NCBI GenBank assembly: GCA_029891385.1
Contig: CM057230.1
Span: 36,225,402-36,289,401 of the forward strand
Length of the DNA: 64,000 nt
DNA from: Erythroxylum novogranatense
Lineage: Eukaryota; Streptophyta; Magnoliopsida; Malpighiales; Erythroxylaceae
Reading direction: 5' to 3'
Translations under genes and position numbers: made by a program
The notes under the pieces: generated by a model
Databases searched by the model: none
What the model was told of the DNA's origin: nothing
What the model saw: only the letters and a program-made list of their open reading frames with translations
Shown: in pieces, positions 21,481 through 33,391 of the stretch
Layout of the letters: the number at the start of each line of letters is the position of its first letter
Numbering within the stretch: position 1 is the stretch's first letter

Positions 21481-22393
21481 AGATCTTACCTGAGTAACAC
21501 TTGTAGGTCTCGGCCACTCCCTAATTGCCTTGACCTTTTCTTGGTCCACCTCAATTCCATTAGAAGAAACAACATAACCAAGAAATATGACACGATCCAT
21601 GCAAAATGTACACTTCTTTAACTTAGCATACAACTTTTCTGCCCTAAGTGCATCTAACACAAGCCTAAGATGCTCAATATGCTCATTAATGCTTTTGCTA
21701 TAGATCAATATGTCATCAAAATATACCACAACAAACTTACCAATAAATGACCTCAAAACATGATTCATCAAAGCGATAAATGTACTAGGAGCATTAGTTA
21801 AGCCAAAAGGCATCACAAGCCACTCATATAAACCATGTTTTGTTTTAAAAGCGTTTTCCATTCATCACCAATTTTCATTCTAATCGATGGTAACCACTCA
21901 TAAGATCAATTTTGGTAAACACATGCACCATGCAATTCATCAATCATATCATCCAATCTAGGTATAGGATGGCGATACTTTACCGTTATCTTGTTAATGA
22001 CTCGCAATCCACACACATGGGCCAACTCCCATCCTTCTTTGGAACCAATATCACTGGCACGGCACAAGGACTAAGACTCTCCCTGATGTGTCCCTTTTGT
22101 AGCAATTCTTCCACTTGCTTTTGGAGTTCCTTAGTTTCTTCAGGATTAGCCCTATAAGTTGGTCTATTTGGAATCTGCGCCCCAGGCATGAAGTCAATTT
22201 GATGTTCTATTCCTCTAATAGGCGGCAATTCCTTAGGCAACTCCTCAGGGAATACATCTCCATACTCCTGCAAAAGAGAAACAACACTACTAGGCAAACA
22301 AGGGTCAAGGTCAGATTCATTAAAATAAGCTTGCTTGTACAAAAGTACAAACAAACATCTCCTTTCCACACAAGCAACCCTTACATCTCTCAT
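21481..22393 (-). pseudogene. pol: Reverse transcriptase of element E
   Basis: The pre-RT block (MRDVRVACVERRC at 22393), EYGDVFPEELPKELPPIRG and [11 protein letters not shown] are in frame 21986-22393. A shift near 22000 follows. The second part (21481-21861) contains [14 protein letters not shown] and [14 protein letters not shown] with the catalytic YFDD. A small deletion near 21885 separates the parts. RNA-dependent DNA polymerase of the element. Confidence 0.9.
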
Positions 22394-22600
22394 TTTTGCA
22401 TAGAAGTTTTGTTTCTTTCTACCTCTCTCTCATTTGGGCCTTTTAATTGAATTTCTTTTGAGGTCTCTTTCCCACTTTTCTTCTCTCGGTCTCGGCCTCA
22501 CTTTCTCTCTCTTTCTTTTGATTTAGATTTCTGCTCCCCTTTGCAAGGTTCTCAACCTTCCCTCAATTTTTGTATTGTCATGCTTTTCTTGAAGTTTTTG
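22394..22600 (-). pseudogene. Charged protease-RT linker of element E
   Basis: Lys/Glu-rich coding remnant between protease and RT with several 1-nt indels relative to B; no domain. Confidence 0.6.
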
Positions 22601-23878
22601 TCATGTCTTTGTTGCATTCCTCCATACTCCTTTTAATTGCATTTGGTCCTCATATACCTCTTTTGGTGCCAATGGAGCAAGAACAAATTTCTGATCTCCC
22701 ATAGTAAATGAATACCTATTCTTAAAACCATTATGTAACACTCTTCTATCATATTGCCAAGGTCGACCGAGCAATAAATGACAAGCATGCATAGGTACGA
22801 CATCATAAAGTACTTGATCAGAATACTTTCCGATGGAGAAAGATACAAGGACTTGTTTATTTACCTTGATTTCCCCCATGTCATTCAGCCATTGTAGTCT
22901 ATACGGCCTAGGGTGTTTCAAGCACTCCAACCCGAGTTTTTCTACCACCAATGTACTAGCCACATTAGTGCAGCTTCCCCCATCAATGATCAGGCTACAA
23001 ATCTTCTCATTCACTAGGCATCTGGAATGAAAAATATTTTCTCTTTGCTCAATTCCATCTTCCTTCACTTGAGCATTCAAAACTCGCCTGGTAACAAGTA
23101 ATTCACCCCTAGGTGCATCCTTAACTTCCACATCTGAACAATCTTCTAACTCAGGCATGGAAGTCAAATCATCTTCTTCCTCCTCAGACACAACTTCTCC
23201 TCCTCTCACAAACATTGTTTTCTTGTTTGGGCATTGGGAAGCAATATGACCAACACCAAGACATTTCAAGCATTTAATAGTCCTATGCTTTTCAGAATTG
23301 GAACTAGAAGAACTTGGAGTTTTAAAAGTACCTTTTGGATCTGCCTTGTTCTTCTCTTCCTTTAGCTTGTCTTTGTCCTTCTCATTTTTCTTGGACCATT
23401 TCGAGTTCCAATTTGTAGTAGAGCTTGGGTAAGAAGCCTTGTTGGAGCTTTTGTACTTGAGTTGCCTCTCCACCTTCATGGCCATATTCACCATCTCCTC
23501 TAACTCCACATAATGGTGCAATTCAATAATATTTGCAATGTCTTTGTTCAAACCAGTCAAGAAACGTGCCATGGTGGCTTCTCTTTCTTCTTCTACATTA
23601 GCCCTAATCATGGCTATCTCCATCTCCTTATGGTACTCTTCTACACTTTTGGTGCCTTGTCTCAAGGTTTGGAGCCTTTGATGGAGCTCCCTATAGAAGT
23701 AACTAGGCACAAACCTCTTCTTCATGACCCTCTTCATTTCAGCCCAAGTATCAATAGGATCCTCTCCATTCCTTCTTTTGTTCAAAACAAGTTGATCCCA
23801 CCAAATAAGTGCATAATCATGAAATTCCACGGCAGCAAGCTTCACCTTTTTTCTCCTCAGAATAGTTATGGCATTCAA
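22601..23878 (-). CDS. gag-pol: gag core plus protease of element E (425-codon frame)
   Basis: Single open frame from the gag core ([19 protein letters not shown]) through ARFLTGLNKDIAN, a Ser/Lys linker, the CCHC knuckle (CLKCLGVGHIASQC), an acidic spacer (EEEEDDLTSMPELEDC) and the full retropepsin-like domain with active site LIIDGGSCTNVAST and the LLGRPWQYDRR block. It shows that gag and protease are translated as one polyprotein without a frameshift. Upstream it is cut from the gag N-terminus by an extra T near 23847. The catalytic triplet is DGG. Confidence 0.9.
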   Translation of the reverse strand: MNAITILRRKKVKLAAVEFHDYALIWWDQLVLNKRRNGEDPIDTWAEMKRVMKKRFVPSYFYRELHQRLQTLRQGTKSVEEYHKEMEIAMIRANVEEEREATMARFLTGLNKDIANIIELHHYVELEEMVNMAMKVERQLKYKSSNKASYPSSTTNWNSKWSKKNEKDKDKLKEEKNKADPKGTFKTPSSSSSNSEKHRTIKCLKCLGVGHIASQCPNKKTMFVRGGEVVSEEEEDDLTSMPELEDCSDVEVKDAPRGELLVTRRVLNAQVKEDGIEQRENIFHSRCLVNEKICSLIIDGGSCTNVASTLVVEKLGLECLKHPRPYRLQWLNDMGEIKVNKQVLVSFSIGKYSDQVLYDVVPMHACHLLLGRPWQYDRRVLHNGFKNRYSFTMGDQKFVLAPLAPKEVYEDQMQLKGVWRNATKT

Positions 23879-24369
23879 AAATCATCTCCACCTTTCTTTC
23901 CCATTCTAAGTAAGCTTCTGGATCATTCTTACCTTGGAAAGATGGTATTTTCATCTTGATACTGCCCAAGTTTCTATCAACACGCTCGACCTGTCTTCTC
24001 CCTTGTATTGTCTCGGCCTCTATAACCTCTTCCTCTTCCTCTATCATTTCGTCCCCTTCTTCCACCAAATATGGCCCTATGCCAATCTTCTTCATCTTCC
24101 CCATCATCATATTCATCTTCATACTCATAGCGCACAGGAGTTGGCTCCCTAGCATTTTGCCTCCTTGTTGCACCATTAGATGAAGCCTCTCGTTGTAAAT
24201 TCCTAATGGCTTGATCTTGTCTATCAAATTTATCACTGACATCCCTGAACATGTTCTCAATCCTTTGGAATTGATGTTGCATAGCCTCCAAAGTAAAGAA
24301 TGTGTGTTGATCAGCTTCACTATTCTTTTCATCCTTGTCACTACCTTTACTATCCTTTGAATTAGACAT
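23879..24369 (-). pseudogene. gag: gag N-terminus of element E
   Basis: ATG at 24369 ([20 protein letters not shown]). Acidic N-terminus, [11 protein letters not shown] segment and RG-rich patch ([18 protein letters not shown]). Missing single C residues near 23990 and 24001 shift the frame before [14 protein letters not shown]. Together with 22601-23878 it is the counterpart of B's 7696-9117. Confidence 0.87.
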
Positions 24370-25178
24370 GATGTAAAACCTGCAAAAACACGTTAGAATA
24401 GCTCCTCACACACTCCCTCACGTGTTTCTCTCTAAATCAGATTGGATACCCTCGTGTTTCACTCAAGAAGATGGCTTTTACCCTTAAATGAGCTTACACA
24501 CTCTTGCCTTTTACCACTTTAGATTCTAGCACAGTTTTACTTGTCCGGATCAATCACTACCAACCAAATAAGCACAACAACAACGTAATTCAAAAGGAAA
24601 GCAACGAATACCTAAATAAAGGAAGAAAAACACAAAGCTAGATGCAATTTAATGTAAAGAAAACAATGAAGACGAAAATAAACACATACTAGATGGAGAA
24701 AACGTATGTGAACGATTTTTGGTGCCAATTGAGCAATATGAAACAAGATTGCTCAATTCAAGTGTAATGGAAACAAAAAGGACAACAAACAAACAAAAAA
24801 AACAACCAAAGAGTTGAAGAAAAGACGAAACTAGGAATTAAACTCAACCCTAAACCCAAATTAACAAAAACATTCCAATCTGCCCCAATTACTCAAGAAC
24901 ATAAAGATAAGCAATTATATCAAAGACACACATTTTGAGCGAAGAACGTAAATCTTGAAACAAGAAAGTGTTTCTTGATGCAAGAAAACAAGTCTTGATG
25001 AGTTTCTTGAATGAAGGATGTGTTCTTGATGAATTTGAATAACAAAGAAACGAAATTAAAGAATTCTTGAATGATCAGATTCGTTTCTTGATGAATCTGC
25101 AAGCATATCAACTCAAACTCACAAAGATTCACAATCTTGATTTTTTTTTACTTCTTTCTTTCTTTCTTTTCTTCTTTT

Positions 25179-25230
<52 letters not shown>

Positions 25231-25309
25231 TTTTGAATTTTAATGATGAACTAACTATAATAATCAAGAACAAACAAAAATTAAAGATAAAGATTGAATT
25301 TAAAACCTA
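24370..25309 (-). other. Leader of element E with (CTTT)n
   Basis: About 0.94 kb without a supported ORF, nearly identical to the leader of B. The (CTTT)n tract lies at 25152-25236 and is longer and purer here than in B. Confidence 0.8.
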
Positions 25310-25322
25310 GGCTCTGATACCA
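25310..25322 (-). promoter_or_regulatory. Primer binding site of element E
   Basis: GGCTCTGATACCA on the plus strand, initiator tRNA-Met type, 4 bp inside the 5' LTR. Confidence 0.93.
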
Positions 25323-26100
25323 AAGATGATACGGCAACAACCTAGAATCAATGTCTAGATCACCTCCGTTTCAATGATTGTTCTCAAACCTAAATTCAAT
25401 CAATCTAACAAGACCCTTCACCCCCAAAACAGCAAGGAATTGGTAACAAAGAGTATAAGATTGTAGGAATTGAATAAACGCCACAAGTTAGAACTTACTT
25501 GATAAGTTGAATCAATCCTTAAGGTAAAACAAGCAAGAATCTCAATTCTCTCTTGAAGAATGCTTTCTAATTTTGTTGATCTCTCTGAACTCGTGTTCAT
25601 GGCTAAAGCAAAGGTTTAAATACCCTTTACAATGTAAACCCTAACAAAGATAACCTAAAAACCCTAAAGAAAGCCCAAAATATCAAAAGGCCTTCTTGAA
25701 ACAAATCTGCCCAAGAATAAATCCCACATAGATTTGGGCTTCAAAACTAATTAAAATTGACTAGTCCTTGTCCAAATAGGATAAGAAAACCACAAAATAG
25801 AAGACTAACTTAAGAGGGGCAAATTGGGCTTTTAAACTAGGCCCACAAGCTTGGTTCCTTAAAATAAAACATGCACATGACTTTTTTAATGAAGCACATG
25901 CACACTTAATGCAAATCAGCCCATGAAAAAGCCTAAAAGAAGTCCACATGCCCCTTATAAGATAAAATAAGCCCAAGCCCATTGATTAGACTTGTGCTTG
26001 TGAAAATTGGCTAAGTGTTAGCCCTCTTGGTTTGATGTCTCCAATGTGCACACACATTTAGGTGTCTTCCTAAGCTCTTCTCCAAGCTTGATCAACAAAA

Positions 26101-27153
26101 TGATGAAGAACCATGGGCATGTGAAAGACAAGAAGAGAAGCATCCATGGCGTGATTCGCCTCAAGGAAGCCTAGGACGTGACTTGCATGGACATGAGCTT
26201 GCAAAAGGAGGCTTAGGAGCTGAAATTGGATCAGATTTGAAGTCTAAATATTCAAGGCAAGGGGATGAACGAAATTCCCATATCAAAGGCCCAACATTCA
26301 AGTCTAATGTTCCTAAAGATCCATTACAAGATGTTGGAGGCCCAATGACAAGAGCTAGGGCCAAAGCAATGAAGCATTGAATTGTTTAATACAAGACCTT
26401 CAAGAGATAGAGCCCATATTGTTGAGTCAGATTTCTTCTCATAAAGGTCCAAGAGGCATTGTCTTATTCCTTGAAGCCCAACATAAAGTGTCCAAAGGCC
26501 CACATGGAGTCCAATTGGGAGAACTCACTTAAAGTACCATGTGACAAGCATGTGCCACTTAAAAATAAGGATATGGACGTGATCCCTATGGTCCAACATG
26601 TTAAGATCACATTTTATTTAGTTTCCTTTTTTGTTTCCTCTAAATAAGGTGATCTAGTCAACACCTTTATAAGTTTATTTTGTTTCCTTTTAGGGATTGA
26701 TTTGTTTCCTTTTATTTAGTATCTTCTTTAGGACATTAAGTTAGGAAGTTTTCCCTATAAATAGGCACCCTCTATGTACTTTGAAAGAGGTCTTTGATTC
26801 AGAAATAATATTGAGAGCTTTCTTGCTTTCTTTGTATTCTTTGAGAATACTTGACTTATCAAAGGAGTGGTTTTCCTTTGTGGCGTCTTAAGGTTAGAGT
26901 TCTAAGAGACAAGTTCTCTTAGGGTTCTTTCCATTGACCAACATTCTTGTTAGAGTTCTAAGAGACAAGTTCTCTTAGGGTTCTTTTCATCGATCAACAT
27001 TCTTCTCACCTCCCATTTTCTTTGTGTTTTGTTTCTATCTTTTCAACTTTGTTTCTTGTGATTCCATGTGTTTGCTTGATTCTATCTACTCCCGGGCATA
27101 GTTTCATCTTGTTGAAGGTTCTCTAGGACAAATTCCTATTGGGTCTGCCATCA
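26101..27153 (+). mobile_element. Solo LTR of family 3 (1053 bp), TSD CAAAA
   Basis: Begins TGATGAAGAACC and ends TCTGCCATCA; terminal inverted repeat TGATG/CATCA. TSD CAAAA at 26096-26100 and 27154-27158. No PBS or polypurine tract adjoins, so it is a solo LTR left by LTR-LTR recombination. The first 280 nt hold an open frame ending GGPMTRARAKAMKH (stop 26378-26380), the same kind of LTR-encoded polyprotein tail as in the other families, which sets the + orientation. TATA-like CCTATAAATAGG at 26754-26765. Confidence 0.93.
26893..27004 (+). repeat. Two tandem 56-bp repeats in family-3 LTR
   Basis: Units 26893-26948 and 26949-27004 both start GTTAGAGTTCTAAGAGACAA and contain TTCTCTTAGGGTTCTTT; they lie downstream of the TATA box, in R/U5. 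Confidence 0.9.
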
Positions 27154-27289
27154 CAAAACTTCTTGAAGTTGTTGTGAAACAAAAGCTTGTACATAAATCT
27201 GAAATTGTGCTTTGAGCTTGTTGGAGCGCGACCTTGTAATTGGACACATTGGCATCCTCAAGTCTCCATTGCCTTAGTGAGTTGTATCA

Positions 27290-28875
27290 GCAAGGAAGAT
27301 GAAAATAAACACATACTAGATGGAGAAAACGTATGTGAATGATTTTTGGTGCCAATTGAGCAATATGAAACAAGATTACTCAATTCAAGTGTAATGGAAA
27401 CAAAAGTACAGCAAACAATAAAAAACAACCAAAGAGTGCAAGAAAAGACGAAACTATGAATTAAACTCAACCCTAAACCCGAACTAACAAGAACATTCAG
27501 ATCTGCCCAATAACTCAAAAATTGAAAGATAAGCAATTTTATCAAAGACACACCTTTTGGGCGCAAGAAAGTAAATCTTGAAACACGAAATTGTTTTTTG
27601 ATGCAAGAAAACAAGTCTTGATGAGTTTCTTGAATGAAGGATGTTTTCTTGATGAATCTTGAATAATAAAGAAACGGAATTAAAGAATTCTAGAATGATC
27701 AGATTCGTTTCTTGATGAATCTTGCAAGCAAATCAACTCAAACTCACAAAGATTCACAATCTTGATTTTCTTCTTTTTTTTTAACTTCTTTCTTTCTTTC
27801 TTTCTTTCTTTCTTTTTCTTTCTCTTCTTTCTGTTCTTTCTTTCTTTCTTTCTTTTTTTCTATTCCTTTTTTTTCGAATTTCAATGATAAACTAACTATA
27901 ATAATCAAGAACAAACAGAAAATTAAAGATAAAGATTGAATTTAAAACCTAAGCTCTGATACCAAAGATGATACGGCAACAACCTAGAATCAATGTCTAG
28001 ATCACCTCCGTTTCAATGATTGTTCCCAAACCTAAATTCAATCAATCTAACAAGACCCTTTCCCCCCAAAACAGCAAGGAATTGGTAACAAAGAGTATAA
28101 GATTGTAGGAATTGAATTAACGCCACAAGTTAGAACTTACTTGATAAGTTGAATCAATCCTTAAGGTAAAACAAGCAAGAATCTCAATTCTCTCTTGAAG
28201 AATGCTTTCTAATTTTATTGATCTCTCTAAAACTCGTGTTCATTGCTAAAGCAAGGGTTTAAATACCCTTTTCAATGTAAACCCTAACAAAGATAACCTA
28301 AAAATCCTAAAAAAGGCCCAAAATATCAAAAAGGCCTTCTTGAAACAAATCTCCCCAAGAATAAATCCCACATGGATTTGGGCTTCAAAACTAATTAAAA
28401 TTGACTAGTCCTTGTCCAAATAGGATAAGAAAACCACAAAATAGAAGACTAACTTAAGAGGGGCAAATTGGGCTTTTAAACTAGGCCCACAAGCTTGGTT
28501 CCTTAAAATAAAACATGCACATGACTTTTTTAATAAAGCACATGCACACTTAATGCAAACCAGCCCATGAAAAAGCCTAAAAGAAGTCCACATTCCCTTT
28601 ATAAGATAAAATAAGCCCAAGCCCATTGATTAGACTTGTGCTTGTGAAAATTGGCTAAGTGTTAGCCCTCTTGATTTGATGCCTCCAATGTGCACACGCA
28701 CTTAGGTGTCTTCCTAAGCTCTTCCCCAAGCTTGATCAACAAAACTTTTTGAAGTTCTTGTGAAACAAAAGCTTGTAAATAAATCTGAAATTATGCTTTA
28801 AGCTTGTTGGAGCGTGACCTTGTAATTGGACCCATTGGCATCCTCAAATCTCCATTGCCTTGGTGAGTTGTATCA
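27290..28875 (-). mobile_element. Family-1 copy F: leader and 5' LTR only
   Basis: 27290-27952 is leader (no ORF; (CTTT)n at about 27786-27876), 27953-27964 the PBS remnant GCTCTGATACCA, and 27969-28875 a complete 907-bp LTR ending GAGTTGTATCA. The rest of F, left of E, is absent. It is followed by ACCCATCACATAATGC, which is internal to AT modules 1 and 2, so F inserted into such a module (expected TSD ACCCA). Confidence 0.9.
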
Positions 28876-28876
28876 A

Positions 28877-29060
28877 CCCATCACATAATGCATAGTATAT
28901 ACATGCATAATGTATATAGTACCATGTATAGTACCATGCATTATCATGGACATGCATGCAATTGCACTTACATTATATATGAGTAGTGTGGTATACTATA
29001 TGTAGAAACCATAACTATATACTATACATGTGTATGGTATATAGTCACGTGCTATAAATT
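28877..29060 (-). repeat. Inverted copy of AT module (see 17068-17372)
   Basis: Reverse complement of the first two-thirds of the module at 17068 and 17982, including ATAGTCACGTGCTATAAATT. Confidence 0.9.
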
Positions 29061-29622
29061 AGTTTTGTACGCTTGCATCAAGAAACAATTTGGGATTCAT
29101 ACTTAGTCATTGGCACAATTGTACTTATATGTACACTTGGTAATGTACCATAGCTATTATTGTGCTATTGTATATCAATGGGTAAATAGTATGCATACAT
29201 CACTGTACAAATGCATAGTATACCATGTATATTATGCATGTACTAAATAGTTTGCACTATTTACCACGTGTACCATATGCATGTACATAATCCTAATGGG
29301 TACATGTTTGTAGACATGTAGCATATAATGTATTGTGTAATAGCCATGTATGGTACTATTATTGTATAGTTATGTATATAATACTGTATTGTATAGTTAT
29401 TTGTATAGTTCTAATGTATATAACTATACACTAATACATAGTGATGTGTACCATAGTATATAAGTTTACATTGTTATACCACTACCATAGTACTATACAT
29501 GTATTAAATCGTAAAGTAGTGTATAGTTACATGTATAATAGGTATTAGTGTACAATTATAAAATGAGATGAATTTCTAGGAATCAAAATTGTTATGCATG
29601 TGTACATAGCTCTTTGTGCCAA

Positions 29623-29684
29623 GTAGAATAGCATACATTGTAAATATTATAGTGTACCAATATTTACAATGTATACTATTCTAC
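29623..29684. repeat. Hairpin, 26-bp arms, one mismatch
   Basis: Arms 29623-29648 and 29659-29684; GTAGAATAGCATACATTGTA against its near-complement; 10-bp loop. Confidence 0.9.
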
Positions 29685-30268
29685 TACAATATACTTAGTA
29701 ACCATCAATTACATGATAGTACCATGTTAGGGTACATTATTTTTGTACACATGTGTGGTATATGTATATAATATTGTTACATAAAATGGTAACAATTTAT
29801 GCATGTACTACATAGCATGCACATATAATAGCATGGTAACATATATATTAACTATAGGTGTAACCTATTATATGTATATAACTATACATATAACTATACT
29901 ACACACTATAGTACAATAATGCCATTGTATACACATATGTGCATAGTGTACATATACATAACCAATATTACACTCATGGTGTTATGCATAGTTACAATGT
30001 TCATATAGTTACATATGTATTTAGTGTAGTCATGTACCAATGCACATGGTACAGTATAGGGTATACCATGCATAATCTGACATAGTGTACCTAACTAGTC
30101 TAATTACAATACATGTATACCATGGTGAGTATATTATACACTTTATACATACAATTATATAGATACAATTGTATGTATAACATGTAGCCATTGAGTATTA
30201 TTATATAATGTAATTGGTTAGTATATAGTTATACATTCATATGCACTAGTATACTTGTATTATGTGTA

Positions 30269-30296
30269 TATAGTATATGCATATGCATATACTATA
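30269..30296. repeat. 28-bp perfect palindrome
   Basis: Centre TATGCATATGCATA; reads identically on both strands with no spacer. Confidence 0.9.
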
Positions 30297-31444
30297 GTTG
30301 ACTATCGTATACACGTACAATTGTACTATACAATATACTATATAGTACCTGGTATTGCCACCAAATAGTATATTGCAAAACACTATGTACATTATTGTAA
30401 TAAACTGTAGTTATTAGTATAGTATTGCATGTACTTGCAATGGTAATGTACCATACATGACATGCATGTAACCACTATCTAATGGTATAGTGTATTGGTT
30501 ATATAGTACTAATATACATATACACACTTGCATTACACACTAGTACATGTGTACACATGCATAGTACACATGTATTATGCATGTGCACAACCCTACTGAT
30601 ATGTCATTAGCTAGTTGTGTACTATATGCAACTACTAGTGTGTATTGCATACATTGCATAATATATAGTATGTACACATGAATAGATATACTCATTCATG
30701 TATATACACTAATAGTATGCATAGTATATACATATGCACCCCATGTATATGCATGTGTAACAATTATACATTATGCATATCGTGTGGTGTTACTAGCATT
30801 AATATACTAGTACAACTACCATTGTAACTATATTATAGTAACATGTACATGGTGTATAATAACCCATGCATGTAATATGTAATGTGGGTACTAATTGATT
30901 ACTGGTACATAGTATATAACTAACATGTATGACCAGTGTATGCATAACTACTATTACCTTACTATGTTATGCATACAATTGGTACCACACAGGTACAAAA
31001 CATAGTAATATGTACACAATGGCATAATGTAACATACACACAAATACCATATGTACCACATATACTATGCAATACATGGTATGCACACATGCTACTAGTG
31101 CATGTTATGTATCTGCATAGTAGCACAAAATATGTACACATGTGTATGGTAGTGTACCCAAACGCATGGTAGTGGTATAGTAGTACGCACATACCATTAA
31201 AATGACATGTGTTTATAGTACAATGGTATTGTGTACAATAGCATAGTATTATGGTGTACATGCAATTATATGTACATATGCCATATACTATATACTATGG
31301 TATATATACCATGTATACATGCAATTACTACAGTACTATATACATAACTATACTATAATAGGTAATACATGGCTATTACACAAAACATTATATGCTACAC
31401 GTCTACAAGCATGTACCCATTAGGATTGTGTACATGCATATGGT

Positions 31445-31560
31445 ACACACGTGTGCATCGTTAGTACACATGGTATGTATACAACTATAGCCATACTATT
31501 ACATAATTATGCATATATGTTACTATATGTGTATACACACATGCACATAGCCAATTGGTA
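31445..31560 (+). repeat. 116-bp module identical to 19191-19306
   Basis: Starts ACACACGTGTGCATCGTTAG, ends CCAATTGGTA; identical by eye to the copy next to element E. Here AT DNA continues past the end. Confidence 0.92.
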
Positions 31561-32426
31561 TATGCACATCATATAGTGCACAATATGCACTGTAGCACTA
31601 ACAAGATAGTGTATATGCATATGTACTAACATATAGTATGTATGTGCATATACATAAAGTTACGGTAACATATGTATATGCTACATGTGTACTATACCCA
31701 ATTGATACTAATGTACATATGGTAGCTCACCATATATTTAATATCATGCTCATAACATATGGTGGTGTACATGTGTACAAGTACATAAATTGTATATACA
31801 TAATAGTTATAAGTACAAAATTTATGTGAGTATGTACCATTTATGCAACTACACAACACATGGTACCATATGCAACAATGTTAGTTTAAGTGTATGTACA
31901 CAATATTATTTGTGTACATAAATAATGTCAATTTTGATTGATTGGTAACGTGGTCTTGATGATTATCACAATGTACATTATAGTTATGTAGTACTTGGTA
32001 TAGTACATGATGTCTACATTTTGGAGATAGATAAAGTTATGGTAACTATGCATTGTGTTTATTATGTATGCATATGCAGGCTTTTTACATATATGGTATG
32101 CATTACTTGCACTCACCATAATGCATATTGTCTTATATATAATGCATACCATTGTAATAGCATAATGTATTGTGTATAGTGCACAATTACATGTGCATAT
32201 GGTAATACACATGTAACAATTCTATAGTTATACACTATAAATGTTATGTGCCTGGATAACATTATTAACTAGTACCATATGTATGTACACATGCATTATG
32301 CACATGTATAATGATAATATTGTAATGGTATAGTATGCATATACCATACTATAACAACTTACAACATGCATATGGGAGCTACCACCATATATATGCTCAT
32401 GTGTACTAGCATACTATGGTGGTTAC

Positions 32427-33332
32427 TGATACGGCAACAACCTAGAATCAATGTCTAGATCACCTCCGTTTTAATGATTGTTCCCAAACCTAAATTCAAC
32501 CAATCTAACAAGACCCTTCACCCCCAAAACAGCAAGGAATTGGTAACAAAGAGTATAAGATTGTAGGAATTGAATTAACGCCACAAGTTAGAACTTACTT
32601 GATAAGTTGAATCAATCCTTAAGGTAAAACAAGCAAGAATCTCAATTCTCTCTTGAAGAATGCTTTCTAATTTTATTGATCTCTCTAAAACTCGTGTTCA
32701 TGGCTAAAGCAAAGGTTTAAATACCCTTTGCAATGTAAACCCTAACAAAGATAACCTAAAAACCCTAAAGAAAGCCCAAAATATCAAAAGGCCTTCTTGA
32801 AACAAATCTGCCCAAGAATAAATCCCACATGGATTTGGGCTTCAAAACTAATTAAAATTGACTAGTCCTTGTCCAAATAGGATAAGAAAACCACAAAATA
32901 GAAGACTAACTTAAGAGGGGCGAATTAGGCTTTTAAACTAGGCCCACAAGCTTGGTTCCTTAAAATAAAACATGCACATGACTTTTTTAATGAAGCACAT
33001 GCACACTTAATGCAAATCAGCCCATGAAAAAGCCTAAAAGAAGTCCACATGCCCCTTATAAGATAAAATAAGCCTAAGCCCATTGATTAGACTTGTGCTT
33101 GTGAAAATTGGCTAAGTGTTAGCCCTCTTGGTTTGAAGCCTCCAATGTGCACACACACTTAGGTGTCTTCCTAAGCTCTTCTCCAAGCTTGATCAACAAA
33201 ACTTCTTGAAGTTCTTGTGAAACAAAAGCTTGTACATAAATCTGAAATTGTGCTTTGAGCTTGTTGGAGGGCGACCTTGTAATTGGACCCTTTGGCATCC
33301 TCAAGTCTCCATTACCTTGGTGAGTTGTATCA
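32427..33332 (-). repeat. Outer 3' LTR of array (906 bp)
   Basis: TGATACGGCAAC...GAGTTGTATCA. Polyprotein stop at 33119-33121 (frame 33119-33304 with [14 protein letters not shown] tail; here MPKGPITRSPSNKL). Left flank GTTAC in AT-rich DNA. Confidence 0.94.
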
Positions 33333-33346
33333 TTCCCTCCCTCCTC
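33333..33346 (-). promoter_or_regulatory. Polypurine tract of unit G
   Basis: TTCCCTCCCTCCTC on the plus strand, the intact purine tract in element sense. Confidence 0.9.
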
Positions 33347-33391
33347 AAAAGGATTCGTCCTCGAATCAAGACCTACATTATCAAAGGGAGA

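Larger units (their letters stand above)
19307..27289 (-). mobile_element. Ty3/gypsy element E (family 1), near full length
   Basis: Minus-strand element with all domains in order (gag, protease, RT, RNase H, integrase), PBS and 5' LTR. The 3' LTR is truncated at 19307 by AT tract 1. The 5' LTR holds a family-3 solo LTR. It is followed at 27290-27294 by GCAAG and the same leader sequence as beside B, so E sits at the same position of a sister copy (F). Frame breaks are few compared with A and B. Confidence 0.93.
25327..27289 (-). repeat. 5' LTR of element E, split by a solo LTR
   Basis: LTR parts 25327-26100 and 27154-27289 join to about 905 bp once the insertion and one TSD copy are removed. 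Ends TGATACGGCAAC...GAGTTGTATCA. Followed by GCAAG (27290-27294). Confidence 0.93.
28876..32426. repeat. AT-rich tract 2
   Basis: 3.55 kb of the same alternating purine/pyrimidine DNA. It contains the inverted AT module (28877-29060), a 28-bp perfect palindrome (30269-30296), a hairpin (29623-29684), an internal inverted repeat (about 29271-29400 with 31325-31450) and the 116-bp module 31445-31560. No credible gene. Confidence 0.88.

Noticed and set aside
26101..27153. Host gene fragment in the insertion within E's LTR
   Set aside because: Perfect CAAAA TSD, TG...CA ends, TATA box and LTR-type tail frame show it to be a solo LTR.
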